DNA from: Solimicrobium sp040544425
GTDB taxonomy: Bacteria; Pseudomonadota; Gammaproteobacteria; Burkholderiales; Burkholderiaceae_D
Assembly: GCA_040544425.1 (NCBI GenBank)
Contig: JBEONO010000023.1
Span: 1 to 56,123 of the forward strand
DNA length: 56,123 nt
Direction: 5' to 3'
Shown here: piece by piece, positions 25,536-35,042 of the stretch
Position numbering within the stretch: the stretch's first letter is position 1
How the letters are laid out: the number at the start of each line of letters is the position of its first letter
The notes under the pieces: generated by a model
Databases searched by the model: none
What the model saw: the letters and a program-made list of their open reading frames with translations, nothing else
Told to the model about the DNA's origin: nothing
Position numbers and translations under genes: made by a program

Positions 25536-27005
25536 ATGGGTAAAGTAACCGGATTTATGGAATTTGCGCGTTTGCAGGAAGCGGCAGAAGCGCCGGCCAC
25601 ACGCGTAAAACATTACAAGGAATTTTTGCTGCATCTGGACGATACGTCGGCAAAGACGCAGGCCGCGCGCTGTATGGATTGCGGGATTCCGTTTTGTAAT
25701 AACGGCTGCCCGGTGAATAACATCATCCCGGATTGGAACGATCTGGTGTATCGCGGTAATTATCAGGAAGCCTTGCATACGCTTCATTCAACCAATAATT
25801 TTCCGGAATTCACCGGCAGAATCTGTCCGGCGCCTTGTGAAACCGCCTGTACCTTAGGGATAAATTCTGACGCGGTCGGCATTAAATCGATTGAGATTTT
25901 TATTATCGACAAGGGTTGGGAAAACGGATGGATCAAGCCGCAGAAAATTGGTGTTAAAACCGGTAAAAAAGTTGCGGTGGTGGGCTCTGGTCCGGCAGGT
26001 CTCGCCGCGGCACAGCAGCTGGCGCGGGTTGGCCATGCAGTTACCGTCTTCGAAAAAAATGACCGGATTGGTGGATTGTTGCGCTACGGGATTCCTGACT
26101 TTAAATTGGAAAAATTACATATTGACCGACGCATCGAACAAATGCAGGCCGAAGGAGTCGAGTTTAAGACCGGCGTTTTGGTCGGCGACGTCACCAGCTT
26201 CCCGAAAACGATTACCAACTGGTCACAGGAAACCATTACCCCGGATCAGCTGCAGGAACAATTCGACGCGATCATTTTAGCCGGTGGCGCCGAGCAACCG
26301 CGCGATTTGCCGGTGCCGGGCCGTGAATTAAAAGGGGTGCACTTTGCCATGGAGTTTTTACCGCTGCAAAACAAGGTTAATGCGGGCGATAAAGTGAAGG
26401 ATCAGATCAAGGCTGGCGGCAAACACGTTGTGGTGATTGGCGGTGGTGACACGGGTTCCGATTGTGTCGGCACATCGAACCGGCATGGCGCGGCATCGGT
26501 GATTCAGTTTGAGGTCATGCCTATGCCGCCGGAAAAAGAAAATATTTCCCAGGTATGGCCGTACTGGCCAATTAAGCTGCGCACTTCGTCGTCACACGAG
26601 GAAGGTTGCGAACGGGATTGGTCGATTACCACCAAGCGTCTGGAAGGGCGCAACGGAAAAGTGGAAAAACTGATTGCCGCAAAGGTTGAGTGGCGCGACG
26701 GAAAGATGCATGAAATTCCCGACAGTGAATTCGAAATCAAAGCTGATCTGGTCTTGCTGGCGATGGGATTTGTCTCCCCAGTGCAACAAGTTTTGTCGTC
26801 TTTTTGTATCGATGCAGATGCGCGCGGCAATGCCCGGGCTGCGACTGAGGGAGCGGGCGCGTATGCCAGCTCCGTCGGCAAAGTATTTGCTGCCGGTGAC
26901 ATGCGACGTGGTCAATCATTGGTGGTGTGGGCTATACGGGAAGGACGACAATGCGCCCAGGCAGTTGATAAATTCTTGATGGGTAGTTCATTGTTGCCGA
27001 GTTAA
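25536..27005 (+). CDS. gltD: Glutamate synthase small subunit
   Basis: This is the beta subunit that passes electrons from NADPH through FAD and Fe-S clusters to GltB. The N-terminal cysteine clusters are CMDCGIPFCNNGCPV (about 46-60) and CPAPCETAC (about 100). The FAD-binding motif GSGPAGLAAAQQLARVGH is near residue 151, and the NADPH site GGGDTGSDCVGT near 308. The length of 489 is typical. It ends the glt operon. Confidence 0.97.
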   Translation: MGKVTGFMEFARLQEAAEAPATRVKHYKEFLLHLDDTSAKTQAARCMDCGIPFCNNGCPVNNIIPDWNDLVYRGNYQEALHTLHSTNNFPEFTGRICPAPCETACTLGINSDAVGIKSIEIFIIDKGWENGWIKPQKIGVKTGKKVAVVGSGPAGLAAAQQLARVGHAVTVFEKNDRIGGLLRYGIPDFKLEKLHIDRRIEQMQAEGVEFKTGVLVGDVTSFPKTITNWSQETITPDQLQEQFDAIILAGGAEQPRDLPVPGRELKGVHFAMEFLPLQNKVNAGDKVKDQIKAGGKHVVVIGGGDTGSDCVGTSNRHGAASVIQFEVMPMPPEKENISQVWPYWPIKLRTSSSHEEGCERDWSITTKRLEGRNGKVEKLIAAKVEWRDGKMHEIPDSEFEIKADLVLLAMGFVSPVQQVLSSFCIDADARGNARAATEGAGAYASSVGKVFAAGDMRRGQSLVVWAIREGRQCAQAVDKFLMGSSLLPS

Positions 27006-27165
27006 GAATGCGGATGGTGGGATTTCACAATTGCTGGAATCCCCAGCGCAGTGTCACTTTCTTGTAACTGGTTCGTTACATATCAACAAGTCTTGACCAA
27101 TTGGCGCTCAGCAGGGTTTTGGGGTTTTGCACTACAATGGCGGACTGTAAAAAAACCCTCCTGCC

Positions 27166-27969
27166 GTGACTAATCTCGTTGAAATTCAAAATTTGCATTT
27201 TTCGTACGGAGACCGCCCTATTTTATCGGGTCTCAATATGCAATTCCCGCGCAATAAAGTAGTCGCCGTGATGGGTGGCTCCGGTTCGGGCAAGACGACT
27301 ATCTTGCGGTTGATCGGTGGGTTGATTGCGCCCCAATCCGGGCAAGTCACTTTGCTCGGCAGTCCAATTGCTGCATCCGAAAGCAAAGCTCTTTATAAGC
27401 AGCGTCGCAGCATGGGCATGTTATTTCAACATGGTGCTTTATTCACCGATCTGACCGTATTTGAAAATGTGGCGTTCCCATTGCGCGAGCACACTAATTT
27501 GCCGGAAGGTTTACTGCATGACCTGGTGTTGTTGAAACTGAATGCAGTCGGATTGCGCAACGCCGCTCACCTGAAACCTTCAGAAATCTCCGGCGGCATG
27601 GCCAGACGAGTCGCGTTGGCGCGTGCGATTGCGCTGGATCCGCAGTTAGTCATGTATGACGAACCGTTTGCCGGTCTTGATCCGATTTCGATGGGCGTGA
27701 CTGCGAACCTGATTCGTCAATTGAACGATGCACTAGGTTCAACCTCAATACTGGTGTCACATGATGTCCACGAATCGTTTGGGATTGCCGACTATGTGTA
27801 TTTCCTGTCTGAAGGGGCAATCATTGCGCAGGGCACGCCCGCTGAGATGCTTGCCTCAGACCATCCCTATGTGAGTCAGTTTGTTAATGCCAAACCCGAT
27901 GGTCCGGTTCCTTTTCATTATCCAGGGGTGTCGCTGGCAAAGGATTTGGGAATGGGGGCTGCAAGATGA
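27166..27969 (+). CDS. mlaF: Phospholipid transport ABC ATPase MlaF
   Basis: MlaF is the ATPase of the MlaFEDB complex, which moves phospholipids across the envelope to keep outer-membrane lipid asymmetry. Walker A is GGSGSGKTT, the ABC signature ISGGMARRVALARAI and Walker B LVMYDEPFAGLD. The start is a GTG; the reading MTNLVEIQNLHFSYG fits the family. The 267-residue protein overlaps mlaE by four bases and opens a six-gene operon, mlaFEDACB. Confidence 0.93.
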   Translation: MTNLVEIQNLHFSYGDRPILSGLNMQFPRNKVVAVMGGSGSGKTTILRLIGGLIAPQSGQVTLLGSPIAASESKALYKQRRSMGMLFQHGALFTDLTVFENVAFPLREHTNLPEGLLHDLVLLKLNAVGLRNAAHLKPSEISGGMARRVALARAIALDPQLVMYDEPFAGLDPISMGVTANLIRQLNDALGSTSILVSHDVHESFGIADYVYFLSEGAIIAQGTPAEMLASDHPYVSQFVNAKPDGPVPFHYPGVSLAKDLGMGAAR

Positions 27970-28745
27970 TTCAACGCCTGATCAGCCAGACCGGCCACGC
28001 GACATTAAGTTGGCTATCCGAATTGGGGCTGGCATTTCGCACCTTGTTTGCAATCTTGTTAAGCGGACTGGGTCTATGGCGACGTCCACGCCTGGTGATT
28101 GCCCAAGTTCATTTTATTGGCAATTATTCGCTGGTGATTATTTTGGTATCTGGCTTGTTTGTCGGGTTTGTATTGGGCTACCAAGGCTATTACACCTTAA
28201 ATCGCTATGGTTCGGAATCAGCGCTGGGTTTGCTGGTGGCCTTATCCTTGACCAGAGAGTTGGGTCCGGTGATTACTGCATTGTTGTTTGCCGGACGTGC
28301 CGGCACCTCGTTGACGGCCGAAATTGGTTTGATGAAAGCTGGCGAACAACTGGCAGCGATGGAAATGATGGCCGTTAATCCGCTCCAGTATGTTTTGGCG
28401 CCGCGCTTTATTGCGGGTATTTTTGCCATGCCGGTGTTGGCCGCATTGTTTACCGCCATGGGTGTCTTTGGCGGTTATCTGGTTGGCGTGCAGTTGATTG
28501 GCGTTGACGAGGGGTCGTTCTGGTCGCAGATGCAAGGTGGCGTTGATGTCTGGGAAGATATCGGCAATGGTGTCATCAAAAGTATTGTGTTTGGATTCGC
28601 GGCGACTTTTATCGCGATTTATCAGGGTTACCAGGCGCAACCAACACCCGAGGGAGTCTCCCGGGCCACCACCAGAACGGTGGTGATGTCGAGTTTGATG
28701 GTGTTGTGGCTGGATTTCGTATTGACGGCATTGATGTTTAGATAG
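27966..28745 (+). CDS. mlaE: Phospholipid transport permease MlaE
   Basis: MlaE is the membrane subunit of the Mla importer/exporter. The 259-residue protein is hydrophobic with about five or six membrane helices and the family block LTRELGPVITALLFAGRAG (residues about 95-115), followed by EIGLMKAGEQLAAMEMM. It overlaps mlaF by four bases (ATGA). Confidence 0.95.
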   Translation: MIQRLISQTGHATLSWLSELGLAFRTLFAILLSGLGLWRRPRLVIAQVHFIGNYSLVIILVSGLFVGFVLGYQGYYTLNRYGSESALGLLVALSLTRELGPVITALLFAGRAGTSLTAEIGLMKAGEQLAAMEMMAVNPLQYVLAPRFIAGIFAMPVLAALFTAMGVFGGYLVGVQLIGVDEGSFWSQMQGGVDVWEDIGNGVIKSIVFGFAATFIAIYQGYQAQPTPEGVSRATTRTVVMSSLMVLWLDFVLTALMFR

Positions 28746-28828
28746 GGCGTTGCCGAAAATAATGAGAAATTTGCTGTACAGCCAACCAATAAGTAGTTAC
28801 GGACGTTAAAGAGTTAGAAGGATATGAA

Positions 28829-29302
28829 ATGCAAAACAAAGCGATAGATTTTTGGGTGGGCCTGTTTGTACTGCTGGGTGCAGCCGCCCTGTTGTTCCTG
28901 GCGTTAAGAGTCGGGAATATGAGCGCGATGTCGTCGGGCGATACTTACGTGGTTTTGGCCAAGTTCGACAATATCGGCGGATTAAAACCGCGGGCGCCAA
29001 TTAAAAGTGCCGGTGTCGTGGTTGGCCGCATTGGCGACATTACGTTTGACGACCACACCTATCAGGCAATTGTAAATATGCAGTTGGATAAAAAGTATAA
29101 GTTTCCCAAGGATAGTTCTGCAAAAATTTTGACCTCAGGATTATTAGGAGAACAGTATGTTGGTATCGAACCTGGTGGTGATGCCAATAACCTCGCAGCG
29201 GGTGACAAAATCACGATGACACAATCTGCCATTGTTTTAGAAAACCTGATCAGTCAGTTTTTATTCAGTAAGGCAGCAGAAGGGAAGGATTCAGGAAAAT
29301 GA
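28829..29302 (+). CDS. mlaD: Phospholipid-binding MCE protein MlaD
   Basis: MlaD is the periplasmic hexamer-forming MCE subunit attached to MlaFEB. An N-terminal membrane helix (DFWVGLFVLLGAAALLFLAL) anchors one MCE domain, with FDNIGGLKPRAPIKSAGVVV and the GLLGEQYVGIEPGG end. The length is 157 residues. The site GAAGGATATG precedes the ATG. It overlaps mlaA by four bases. Confidence 0.95.
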   Translation: MQNKAIDFWVGLFVLLGAAALLFLALRVGNMSAMSSGDTYVVLAKFDNIGGLKPRAPIKSAGVVVGRIGDITFDDHTYQAIVNMQLDKKYKFPKDSSAKILTSGLLGEQYVGIEPGGDANNLAAGDKITMTQSAIVLENLISQFLFSKAAEGKDSGK

Positions 29303-30132
29303 ATTTAAAATCACTAAGTACAGGCACATTGATTGCACTCAGCATGCTGGTGTTGGCTGGATGTGCGACGACATCGGGCGAGGACAAAACCTCCGCGATC
29401 GACCCGTTTGAGCAAACCAATCGAGCGACTTTCGAGTTTAATGATAAGTTCGATAAAAGGGTTTTCAGACCGGTTGCGCAAGTGTATGCCGACAATACCC
29501 CGAGCTTTGTTCAAACCGGCATCGGCAATTTTTTTGGCAACTTCAACGATATCTGGACCGGTATTAACAGCTTTTTACAGGGCAATGTGGAAGACGGGTT
29601 TACCGATTTTATGCGCGTAGGAATCAACAGTACGTTTGGATTTTTAGGTGTGTTGGATATCGCTTCGGAAGCCAATATCCCGAAGCATAGAAACGACCTG
29701 GGACAGACTTTGGGCGTCTGGGGAGTACCCAACGGACCATACCTGGTCTTGCCGTTTTTAGGACCTTCGGTTACCCGCGATACGGTAGCTTTGCCGGTCG
29801 ATTATTATGGCGATGTATTCAGCTATGTCCGTCCGGTGTGGGTCCGAAATTCCGGCGACGCAATTCGTTTGGTCGACAAACGTGCCGGTTATCTGGGTTC
29901 TTTTTCACTACTGCAGGCAGCGTCATTAGACGAATATATATTTGTGCGTGACGCGTATTTGCAGCGCATTGCCGGTCAGATTGAGACCCGCAAAAATCAT
30001 AAACAAAACAAACTTGATGAAGAAGAGATGCGCAAGCAGAACGAGGAAGACGACGCCAACGCTAAAGCAGATGCAGCTGGCACGTCAGCTGCTCCCGCAT
30101 CGTCCGAAGCAAAAACTGCGGCTGCACCGTAA
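29299..30132 (+). CDS. mlaA: Outer-membrane lipoprotein MlaA (VacJ)
   Basis: MlaA sits in the outer membrane with porins and draws mislocalised phospholipids from the outer leaflet. The signal peptide ends with the lipobox LAGC (Cys at 22). Family features are DPFEQTNRATFEFND, NFFGNFNDIWTGINSFLQG, the phospholipid-channel GINSTFGFLG and LPFLGPSVTRD. The C-terminal 45 residues are a charged Ala-rich tail. In E. coli mlaA is separate from the mla operon; here it lies between mlaD and mlaC, as in other betaproteobacteria. Confidence 0.95.
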   Translation: MNLKSLSTGTLIALSMLVLAGCATTSGEDKTSAIDPFEQTNRATFEFNDKFDKRVFRPVAQVYADNTPSFVQTGIGNFFGNFNDIWTGINSFLQGNVEDGFTDFMRVGINSTFGFLGVLDIASEANIPKHRNDLGQTLGVWGVPNGPYLVLPFLGPSVTRDTVALPVDYYGDVFSYVRPVWVRNSGDAIRLVDKRAGYLGSFSLLQAASLDEYIFVRDAYLQRIAGQIETRKNHKQNKLDEEEMRKQNEEDDANAKADAAGTSAAPASSEAKTAAAP

Positions 30133-30159
30133 CCGTAAATTAACTCAATAGGATTACAT

Positions 30160-30798
30160 ATGAATATCTTGAAAAAGTGTTGCTCATTATTTGCCGGATT
30201 TGCCCTGTGTTTGGGTATGGCGCATGCAGCCGATGAAACGCCGGACGTCTTGATCAAGCGAATCAGTCAGGAGGTGTTGGAAGTGGCCAAAACGGATAAG
30301 GATATCCAGGCCGGCGATCAACAAAAAATATTGAATTTGGTGGAAGCCAAAGTGTTGCCTTACGTGGACTTTCAACGTATGACTCAAATGGCAGCCGGAC
30401 GCAATTGGCGCGATGCCACGACGGAGCAGCAACAAGAGCTGGTGAAACAGTTTCGGACCCTGTTGGTCTACACTTACTCGGGTGCGTTAACCCAGGTAAA
30501 AGATCAACGTCTGGAATACAAACCATATCGCGCTGACCCGGCCGATACCGATGTTGAAGTGCGCAGTCAGGTGGTGACGCCGCGTGCCGGACAGGTAATC
30601 GAATTGAACTACCGCTTGCGCAAGGGTACCGATGGCTGGAAGATTTACGACATCAATGTGTTGGGTGCGTGGTTAATTGAAACATATAAAGGTAACTTTA
30701 CTGCGGAAATTAACAAAACCGGCATCAACGGTTTGATCAAAGCCTTGACCGACAAGAATGCTAAATTGGCAGTTAGCTTTGCTAAAAAATCAGCATAA
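30160..30798 (+). CDS. mlaC: Periplasmic phospholipid carrier MlaC
   Basis: MlaC shuttles a phospholipid through the periplasm between MlaA and MlaFEDB. A signal peptide ending AHAADE (about residue 25) is followed by a single Tol_Tol_Ttg2 domain with VDFQRMTQMAAGRNWRDAT and DGWKIYDINVLGAWLIETYK. The length of 212 is typical. Its TAA stop overlaps the mlaB ATG by one base. Confidence 0.95.
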   Translation: MNILKKCCSLFAGFALCLGMAHAADETPDVLIKRISQEVLEVAKTDKDIQAGDQQKILNLVEAKVLPYVDFQRMTQMAAGRNWRDATTEQQQELVKQFRTLLVYTYSGALTQVKDQRLEYKPYRADPADTDVEVRSQVVTPRAGQVIELNYRLRKGTDGWKIYDINVLGAWLIETYKGNFTAEINKTGINGLIKALTDKNAKLAVSFAKKSA

Positions 30799-31049
30799 TG
30801 TTTACGCCTGCAGCAATATTTACCCATGAAACCGCTGCCAGTGAACTGGCAGCGGGGATTGCCGCGATTGACTCTGGTCAGGCATCGTTTACGTTCAGCC
30901 AGACCGGCAATATAGATTCCAGTGCAGTGGCCTGCATGCTTGCATGGAAGCGCCATGCTCTGGAACGCAAAGTTGATCTCAAGTTTGTCGATATGCCCGT
31001 CAATCTGAATCATATGATTCAGGTTTATGGGGTGGCCGAATTCATGTAG
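30798..31049 (+). CDS. mlaB: STAS-domain protein MlaB
   Basis: MlaB is the small cytoplasmic STAS subunit that binds MlaF and regulates the transporter. The 83-residue protein shows the STAS core FSQTGNIDSSAVACMLAWKR and PVNLNHMIQVYGV. It ends the mla operon. Confidence 0.85.
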   Translation: MFTPAAIFTHETAASELAAGIAAIDSGQASFTFSQTGNIDSSAVACMLAWKRHALERKVDLKFVDMPVNLNHMIQVYGVAEFM

Positions 31050-31109
31050 TGAATTCGGCAGGTAGTTTGGTGTCGCTCGAGTTGTTAAGTCAAAACTGTG
31101 GTTTTCCCC

Positions 31110-31115
31110 TATAAT
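31110..31115 (+). promoter_or_regulatory. Candidate -10 of the ABC exporter operon
   Basis: A perfect TATAAT lies in the 143-base gap after mlaB, 78 bases before the next start codon. The -35 position (about 31087-31092) is weak. Confidence 0.4.
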
Positions 31116-31192
31116 CAGCGCTCTACGTTTAAAGCGTTATCGCTGGCCGCTATTCGGCCTGTCAAACCCAACTAAAATAAAGCATTCAGCCC

Positions 31193-32095
31193 ATGGCGGC
31201 CATACAAATTACCGATATTAAAAAAAGCTATGGGACGCTCAAGGCTCTCGATGGCGTGTCACTGTCAATTGAACCAGGTGAATTCTTTGGATTGCTCGGA
31301 CCTAACGGCGCAGGTAAGACGACACTGATTTCGATTATCGCCGGATTAAATCGCCCCAGTTCCGGACAGGTGACTGTGATGGGCCACGACGTGCAGACCG
31401 ATTATCGTGAGGCGCGCCGCCAGTTGGGCGTTGTGCCGCAAGAGCTGGTGTTTGATCCATTTTTTACCGTGCGCGAAACGCTGCGCATGCAGCAGGGTTA
31501 TTACGGTATAAAACGCAACGATGCGTGGATCGATGAGATCATGGAAAATCTTGATCTGACCAACAAAGCCGATACCAATATGCGCGCGCTGTCGGGGGGT
31601 ATGAAACGCCGCGTTCTGGTGGCGCAGGCGCTGGTGCACAAACCGCCAATCATCGTCCTCGATGAACCTACTGCCGGTGTGGACGTCGAGTTGCGCCAGA
31701 CACTGTGGAAGTTTATCGGACGCTTGAATCGCGAAGGCCACACTGTCGTATTGACCACCCATTATCTCGAAGAAGCGCAGGCCCTGTGCAGTCGGATCGC
31801 CATGTTAAAGGGCGGCAAAGTGGTGGCCCTGGATACTACCGAGGCGCTGTTAAAGCAGGTGGCAGGGTCTCAGTTAAAGCTGCGCCTGTCCGGAGCGCCT
31901 TTGCCGGCCTCCTTGAAATCAATTCAGATCCCGATTGAATCCACTTACACGTCCTTGCGCATTAACCATAGCGAAGAGATCGAGCCGATTCTGGCGAGCT
32001 TGCGTCAAGCCGGTTGCGTCGTTGATGAACTGCAGCTGCAGCAGGCGGATCTGGAAGACGTGTTTATACAAATAATGGATGGTGCACATCAATGA
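31193..32095 (+). CDS. ABC-2 type transporter ATP-binding protein (YadG-like)
   Basis: This 300-residue ATPase has Walker A GPNGAGKTTLISIIAG, signature ALSGGMKRRVLVAQAL and Walker B IIVLDEPTAGVD, with a C-terminal extension typical of drug/nodulation-type ABC-2 exporters. It overlaps its permease partner by four bases. YadG of E. coli is the closest familiar relative; the substrate is unknown. Confidence 0.9.
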   Translation: MAAIQITDIKKSYGTLKALDGVSLSIEPGEFFGLLGPNGAGKTTLISIIAGLNRPSSGQVTVMGHDVQTDYREARRQLGVVPQELVFDPFFTVRETLRMQQGYYGIKRNDAWIDEIMENLDLTNKADTNMRALSGGMKRRVLVAQALVHKPPIIVLDEPTAGVDVELRQTLWKFIGRLNREGHTVVLTTHYLEEAQALCSRIAMLKGGKVVALDTTEALLKQVAGSQLKLRLSGAPLPASLKSIQIPIESTYTSLRINHSEEIEPILASLRQAGCVVDELQLQQADLEDVFIQIMDGAHQ

Positions 32096-32847
32096 TCGGC
32101 TTTCAAACCTTGTTTTATAAAGAAATTTTGCGGTTCTGGAAAGTCGCAACGCAAACCATCACGGCACCGATCATGACAGCAATGCTGTATCTGTTGATCT
32201 TTGGCCACGTGTTGGACAAACATGTGCAAGTATTTTCCGGGGTTCAGTACACGGCATTTTTGATACCCGGCCTGGTGATGATGAGTGTGCTGCAAAATGC
32301 ATTTGCCAATTCGTCCTCGTCGCTGATCCAGTCCAAAATTACCGGCAACCTGGTGTTTATCCTGTTGCCACCGCTGTCGTATTGGGAAGTATTTTCTGCC
32401 TACGTTCTGGCGTCGATTGTGCGCGGGCTGGTGGTCGGCCTGGGAGTGTTCGTGATTACTGCCTGGTTTGCCGACCTGAGCTTTCAGGCTCCGCTTTGGA
32501 TAATTTTGTTTGCGTTTCTCGGCGCTGCTATTTTGGGCACGATGGGATTAATTGCCGGAATCTGGGCTGAAAAATTTGACCAGCTGGCGGCTTTCCAAAA
32601 TTTCCTGATCATGCCGGCAACATTTTTATCTGGCGTGTTTTATTCGATCCATTCATTACCACCAATTTGGCTTACCATATCCCGGTTTAATCCGTTTTTC
32701 TATATGATCGACGGTTTCCGCTATGGATTCTTTGGACAGTCCGATGTCAATCCAATCCACAGCCTGTTGATTGTGCTGGCGTTTTTTGTGGTGCTGGCTG
32801 GCGTTGCCTTACAAATGTTAAAGACCGGTTATAAGTTAAGAAGTTAA
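32092..32847 (+). CDS. ABC-2 type transporter permease (YadH-like)
   Basis: The partner permease of the preceding ATPase: 251 residues with about six membrane helices, PGLVMMSVLQNAFANSSSSL early on, and the ABC-2 block MPATFLSGVFYSIHSLPPIW followed by RFNPFFYMIDGFRYGFFG. The ATGA overlap with the ATPase gene supports a two-gene exporter unit. Confidence 0.9.
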   Translation: MIGFQTLFYKEILRFWKVATQTITAPIMTAMLYLLIFGHVLDKHVQVFSGVQYTAFLIPGLVMMSVLQNAFANSSSSLIQSKITGNLVFILLPPLSYWEVFSAYVLASIVRGLVVGLGVFVITAWFADLSFQAPLWIILFAFLGAAILGTMGLIAGIWAEKFDQLAAFQNFLIMPATFLSGVFYSIHSLPPIWLTISRFNPFFYMIDGFRYGFFGQSDVNPIHSLLIVLAFFVVLAGVALQMLKTGYKLRS

Positions 32848-32870
32848 GAATAAGCTAATGAGGACTGAGC

Positions 32871-33107
32871 GTGTTACCCACCCCTGAACAAATCAAGAAT
32901 TACATCTCCACCGGGTTGCAGTGCACCCATCTCGCTGTTGAGGGCGATGGCCAGCACTTTCAGGCCACGATTGTGTCCCCGGCATTCGCAGGCAAGCGCC
33001 TGATCCAGCGTCACCAAATGGTCTATGCCGTGTTGGGTGACAGGATGCGCGAGGAAATCCATGCCCTGTCCATGAAGACCCTGACTCCGGAAGAATTTGC
33101 AGAATAA
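32871..33107 (+). CDS. ibaG: BolA/IbaG family protein
   Basis: This 78-residue BolA-fold protein belongs to the IbaG (YrbA) branch found upstream of murA in many proteobacteria, where partners include monothiol glutaredoxins. The core AGKRLIQRHQMVYAVLG, with the conserved His, is present. The start is GTG with GAGGACTGAGC upstream. Its TAA overlaps the murA ATG by one base. Confidence 0.88.
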   Translation: MLPTPEQIKNYISTGLQCTHLAVEGDGQHFQATIVSPAFAGKRLIQRHQMVYAVLGDRMREEIHALSMKTLTPEEFAE

Positions 33108-34357
33108 TGGATAAATTACTGATTACTGGCGGCTCACGATTAACCGGTGAAGTCCTGATTTCGGGTGCGAAAAACGCAGCCTTGCCAATTTTATGTGCTG
33201 GTCTGTTGACCAGCGACGATGTGCATCTGACCAATCTGCCGCTGCTCAAAGACGTTTCTACCATGGAGAAATTGCTGAGCCAAATGGGGCTGCGCATGGA
33301 CACCTCGGGGAGCTCGATTACCCTGAACGGCAGCCAGATTCAAAATTACGAAGCGCCCTACGATCTGGTGAAAACCATGCGTGCTTCGATACTGGCATTG
33401 GGCCCGTTGTTGGCGCGCTTTGGCGAAGCCAAAGTGTCTTTGCCCGGCGGTTGCGCAATTGGTGCACGCCCGGTTGACCAGCACATCAAAGGCCTGCAGG
33501 CGATGGGCGCTGAAATCACCATTGAAGCCGGCTATATTCACGCCAAGGCGAAAAAGCTGAAAGGCACGCGCATCGTGACAGATATGATCACGGTGACCGG
33601 TACCGAAAACCTGTTGATGGCCGCTACCCTGGCCGAGGGTGAAACCATTTTGGAGAACGCCGCCTGTGAACCCGAGGTTGTTGACCTGGCCAATTTGCTG
33701 GTTGCCATGGGGGCCAAAATCAGCGGGATAGGCAGTTCACGTATGGTCATTCAAGGGGTCGATCAGTTACATGGTGCCAAGCATGCGATTATTTCGGATC
33801 GGGTGGAGGCCGCCACGTTTCTCTGCGCTGTAGCGGCTGCGGGCGGGGACGTTACATTAAGAAATACCCGTGTCGATATTATGGACGTGGTATTGGACAA
33901 GCTGCGTGAGGCCGGCGCGATTTTGATCACGGAACCCGATTCAATCCGTATCCAGATGTCGGCGCGGCCCAAAGCAGTCAGTTTCAGAACCACGGAATAT
34001 CCCGGTTTTCCTACGGATATGCAGGCGCAATTTATGGCCATGAACTGTGTTGGGCAAGGCACCAGTCAGGTATCGGAAACAATTTTCGAAAATCGCTTTA
34101 TGCATGTCCAAGAGTTGAACCGGCTGGGTGCATCGATAGAAATTGATGGTCATACGGCATTGGTGCGCGGTGTGGACAGATTGATCGGTGCTCCGGTTAT
34201 GGCGACCGATTTACGCGCGTCGGCCAGCCTGGTGATCGCGGCAATGGTTGCTGAAGGTGATACCTTGATCGACCGGATCTACCATCTGGATCGCGGCTAT
34301 GATCGGATGGAAGTGAAGCTCTCCGCTCTCGGAGCCAATATTAGACGCGTTTCTTAG
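33107..34357 (+). CDS. murA: UDP-N-acetylglucosamine 1-carboxyvinyltransferase
   Basis: MurA transfers enolpyruvate from PEP to UDP-GlcNAc, the first committed step of peptidoglycan synthesis and the target of fosfomycin. The 416-residue protein has ISGAKNAALPILCAGLL near the start and the catalytic Cys in LPGGCAIGARPVDQHIKGL (about residue 115), so it is expected to be fosfomycin sensitive. EYPGFPTDMQAQFMAM is also present. hisG follows 7 bases later. Confidence 0.97.
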   Translation: MDKLLITGGSRLTGEVLISGAKNAALPILCAGLLTSDDVHLTNLPLLKDVSTMEKLLSQMGLRMDTSGSSITLNGSQIQNYEAPYDLVKTMRASILALGPLLARFGEAKVSLPGGCAIGARPVDQHIKGLQAMGAEITIEAGYIHAKAKKLKGTRIVTDMITVTGTENLLMAATLAEGETILENAACEPEVVDLANLLVAMGAKISGIGSSRMVIQGVDQLHGAKHAIISDRVEAATFLCAVAAAGGDVTLRNTRVDIMDVVLDKLREAGAILITEPDSIRIQMSARPKAVSFRTTEYPGFPTDMQAQFMAMNCVGQGTSQVSETIFENRFMHVQELNRLGASIEIDGHTALVRGVDRLIGAPVMATDLRASASLVIAAMVAEGDTLIDRIYHLDRGYDRMEVKLSALGANIRRVS

Positions 34358-34364
34358 TTTGCCC

Positions 34365-35036
34365 ATGACTACTCCACTGACTTTAGCCCTGTCCAAGGGG
34401 CGCATTTTCAACGACACGCTACCATTATTGGAAGCCGCCGGAATCAAGGTTCTGGAGGATCCTGAAACGTCGCGTAAATTAATTTTGGCAACTTCCAACC
34501 CTGGTTTGCGCGTCATCATCGTGCGCGCATCGGATGTGCCGACCTATGTTCAGTACGGCGCCGCCGATTTCGGCGTGGCCGGTAAAGATGTCCTGATCGA
34601 ACACGGCGGGGAAGGTCTATACCAGCCGCTGGACTTGCAGATTGCAGCCTGTCGGATGTCAGTTGCCGTGGCGGTTGGATTTGACTATGCCAGTGCTGTG
34701 CGTCAGGGTGCCCGGTTGCGGGTGGCGACCAAATATGTAGAAATTGCGCGCAGCCATTTCGCCGCAAAGGGGGTGCATGTAGACCTCATCAAACTATATG
34801 GATCGATGGAGTTGGCCCCGCTGGTCGGACTGTCCGACGCGATTGTCGATCTGGTCAGCACAGGCAATACGCTGCGCGCCAATAATTTGATTGAAGTCGA
34901 GCACATTATGAATATCTCGTCACGCTTAATCGTCAATCAGGCAGCACTGAAATTAAAACGTGAAACGCTGCAACCTATCATTGCGGCGTTCGAAGCTGCT
35001 TCAAATTCGTCTTCCAAACTGCAATCCAATATTTAG
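34365..35036 (+). CDS. hisG: ATP phosphoribosyltransferase, short form
   Basis: HisG joins ATP and PRPP in the first step of histidine biosynthesis. At 223 residues it is the short form, lacking the C-terminal regulatory domain, and short HisG works only with HisZ, which is not in this window. MTTPLTLALSKGRIFNDTLP is the start and GAADFGVAGKDVLIEHGGEG a core motif. I chose the ATG at 34365 over a TTG two codons upstream. It opens the his run, hisGDCBHAFIE. Confidence 0.95.
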   Translation: MTTPLTLALSKGRIFNDTLPLLEAAGIKVLEDPETSRKLILATSNPGLRVIIVRASDVPTYVQYGAADFGVAGKDVLIEHGGEGLYQPLDLQIAACRMSVAVAVGFDYASAVRQGARLRVATKYVEIARSHFAAKGVHVDLIKLYGSMELAPLVGLSDAIVDLVSTGNTLRANNLIEVEHIMNISSRLIVNQAALKLKRETLQPIIAAFEAASNSSSKLQSNI

Positions 35037-35042
35037 CCAATC

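Noticed and set aside
27006..27165. GGGATT...AATCCC stem after gltD
   Set aside because: The stem lacks a T-run and has a long loop, so it is not convincing as a terminator.
31105..31116. CCCCTATAATC shared by the ABC exporter and cytochrome promoters
   Set aside because: The match is short and covers mainly the ordinary -10 hexamer, so a shared operator is not supported.
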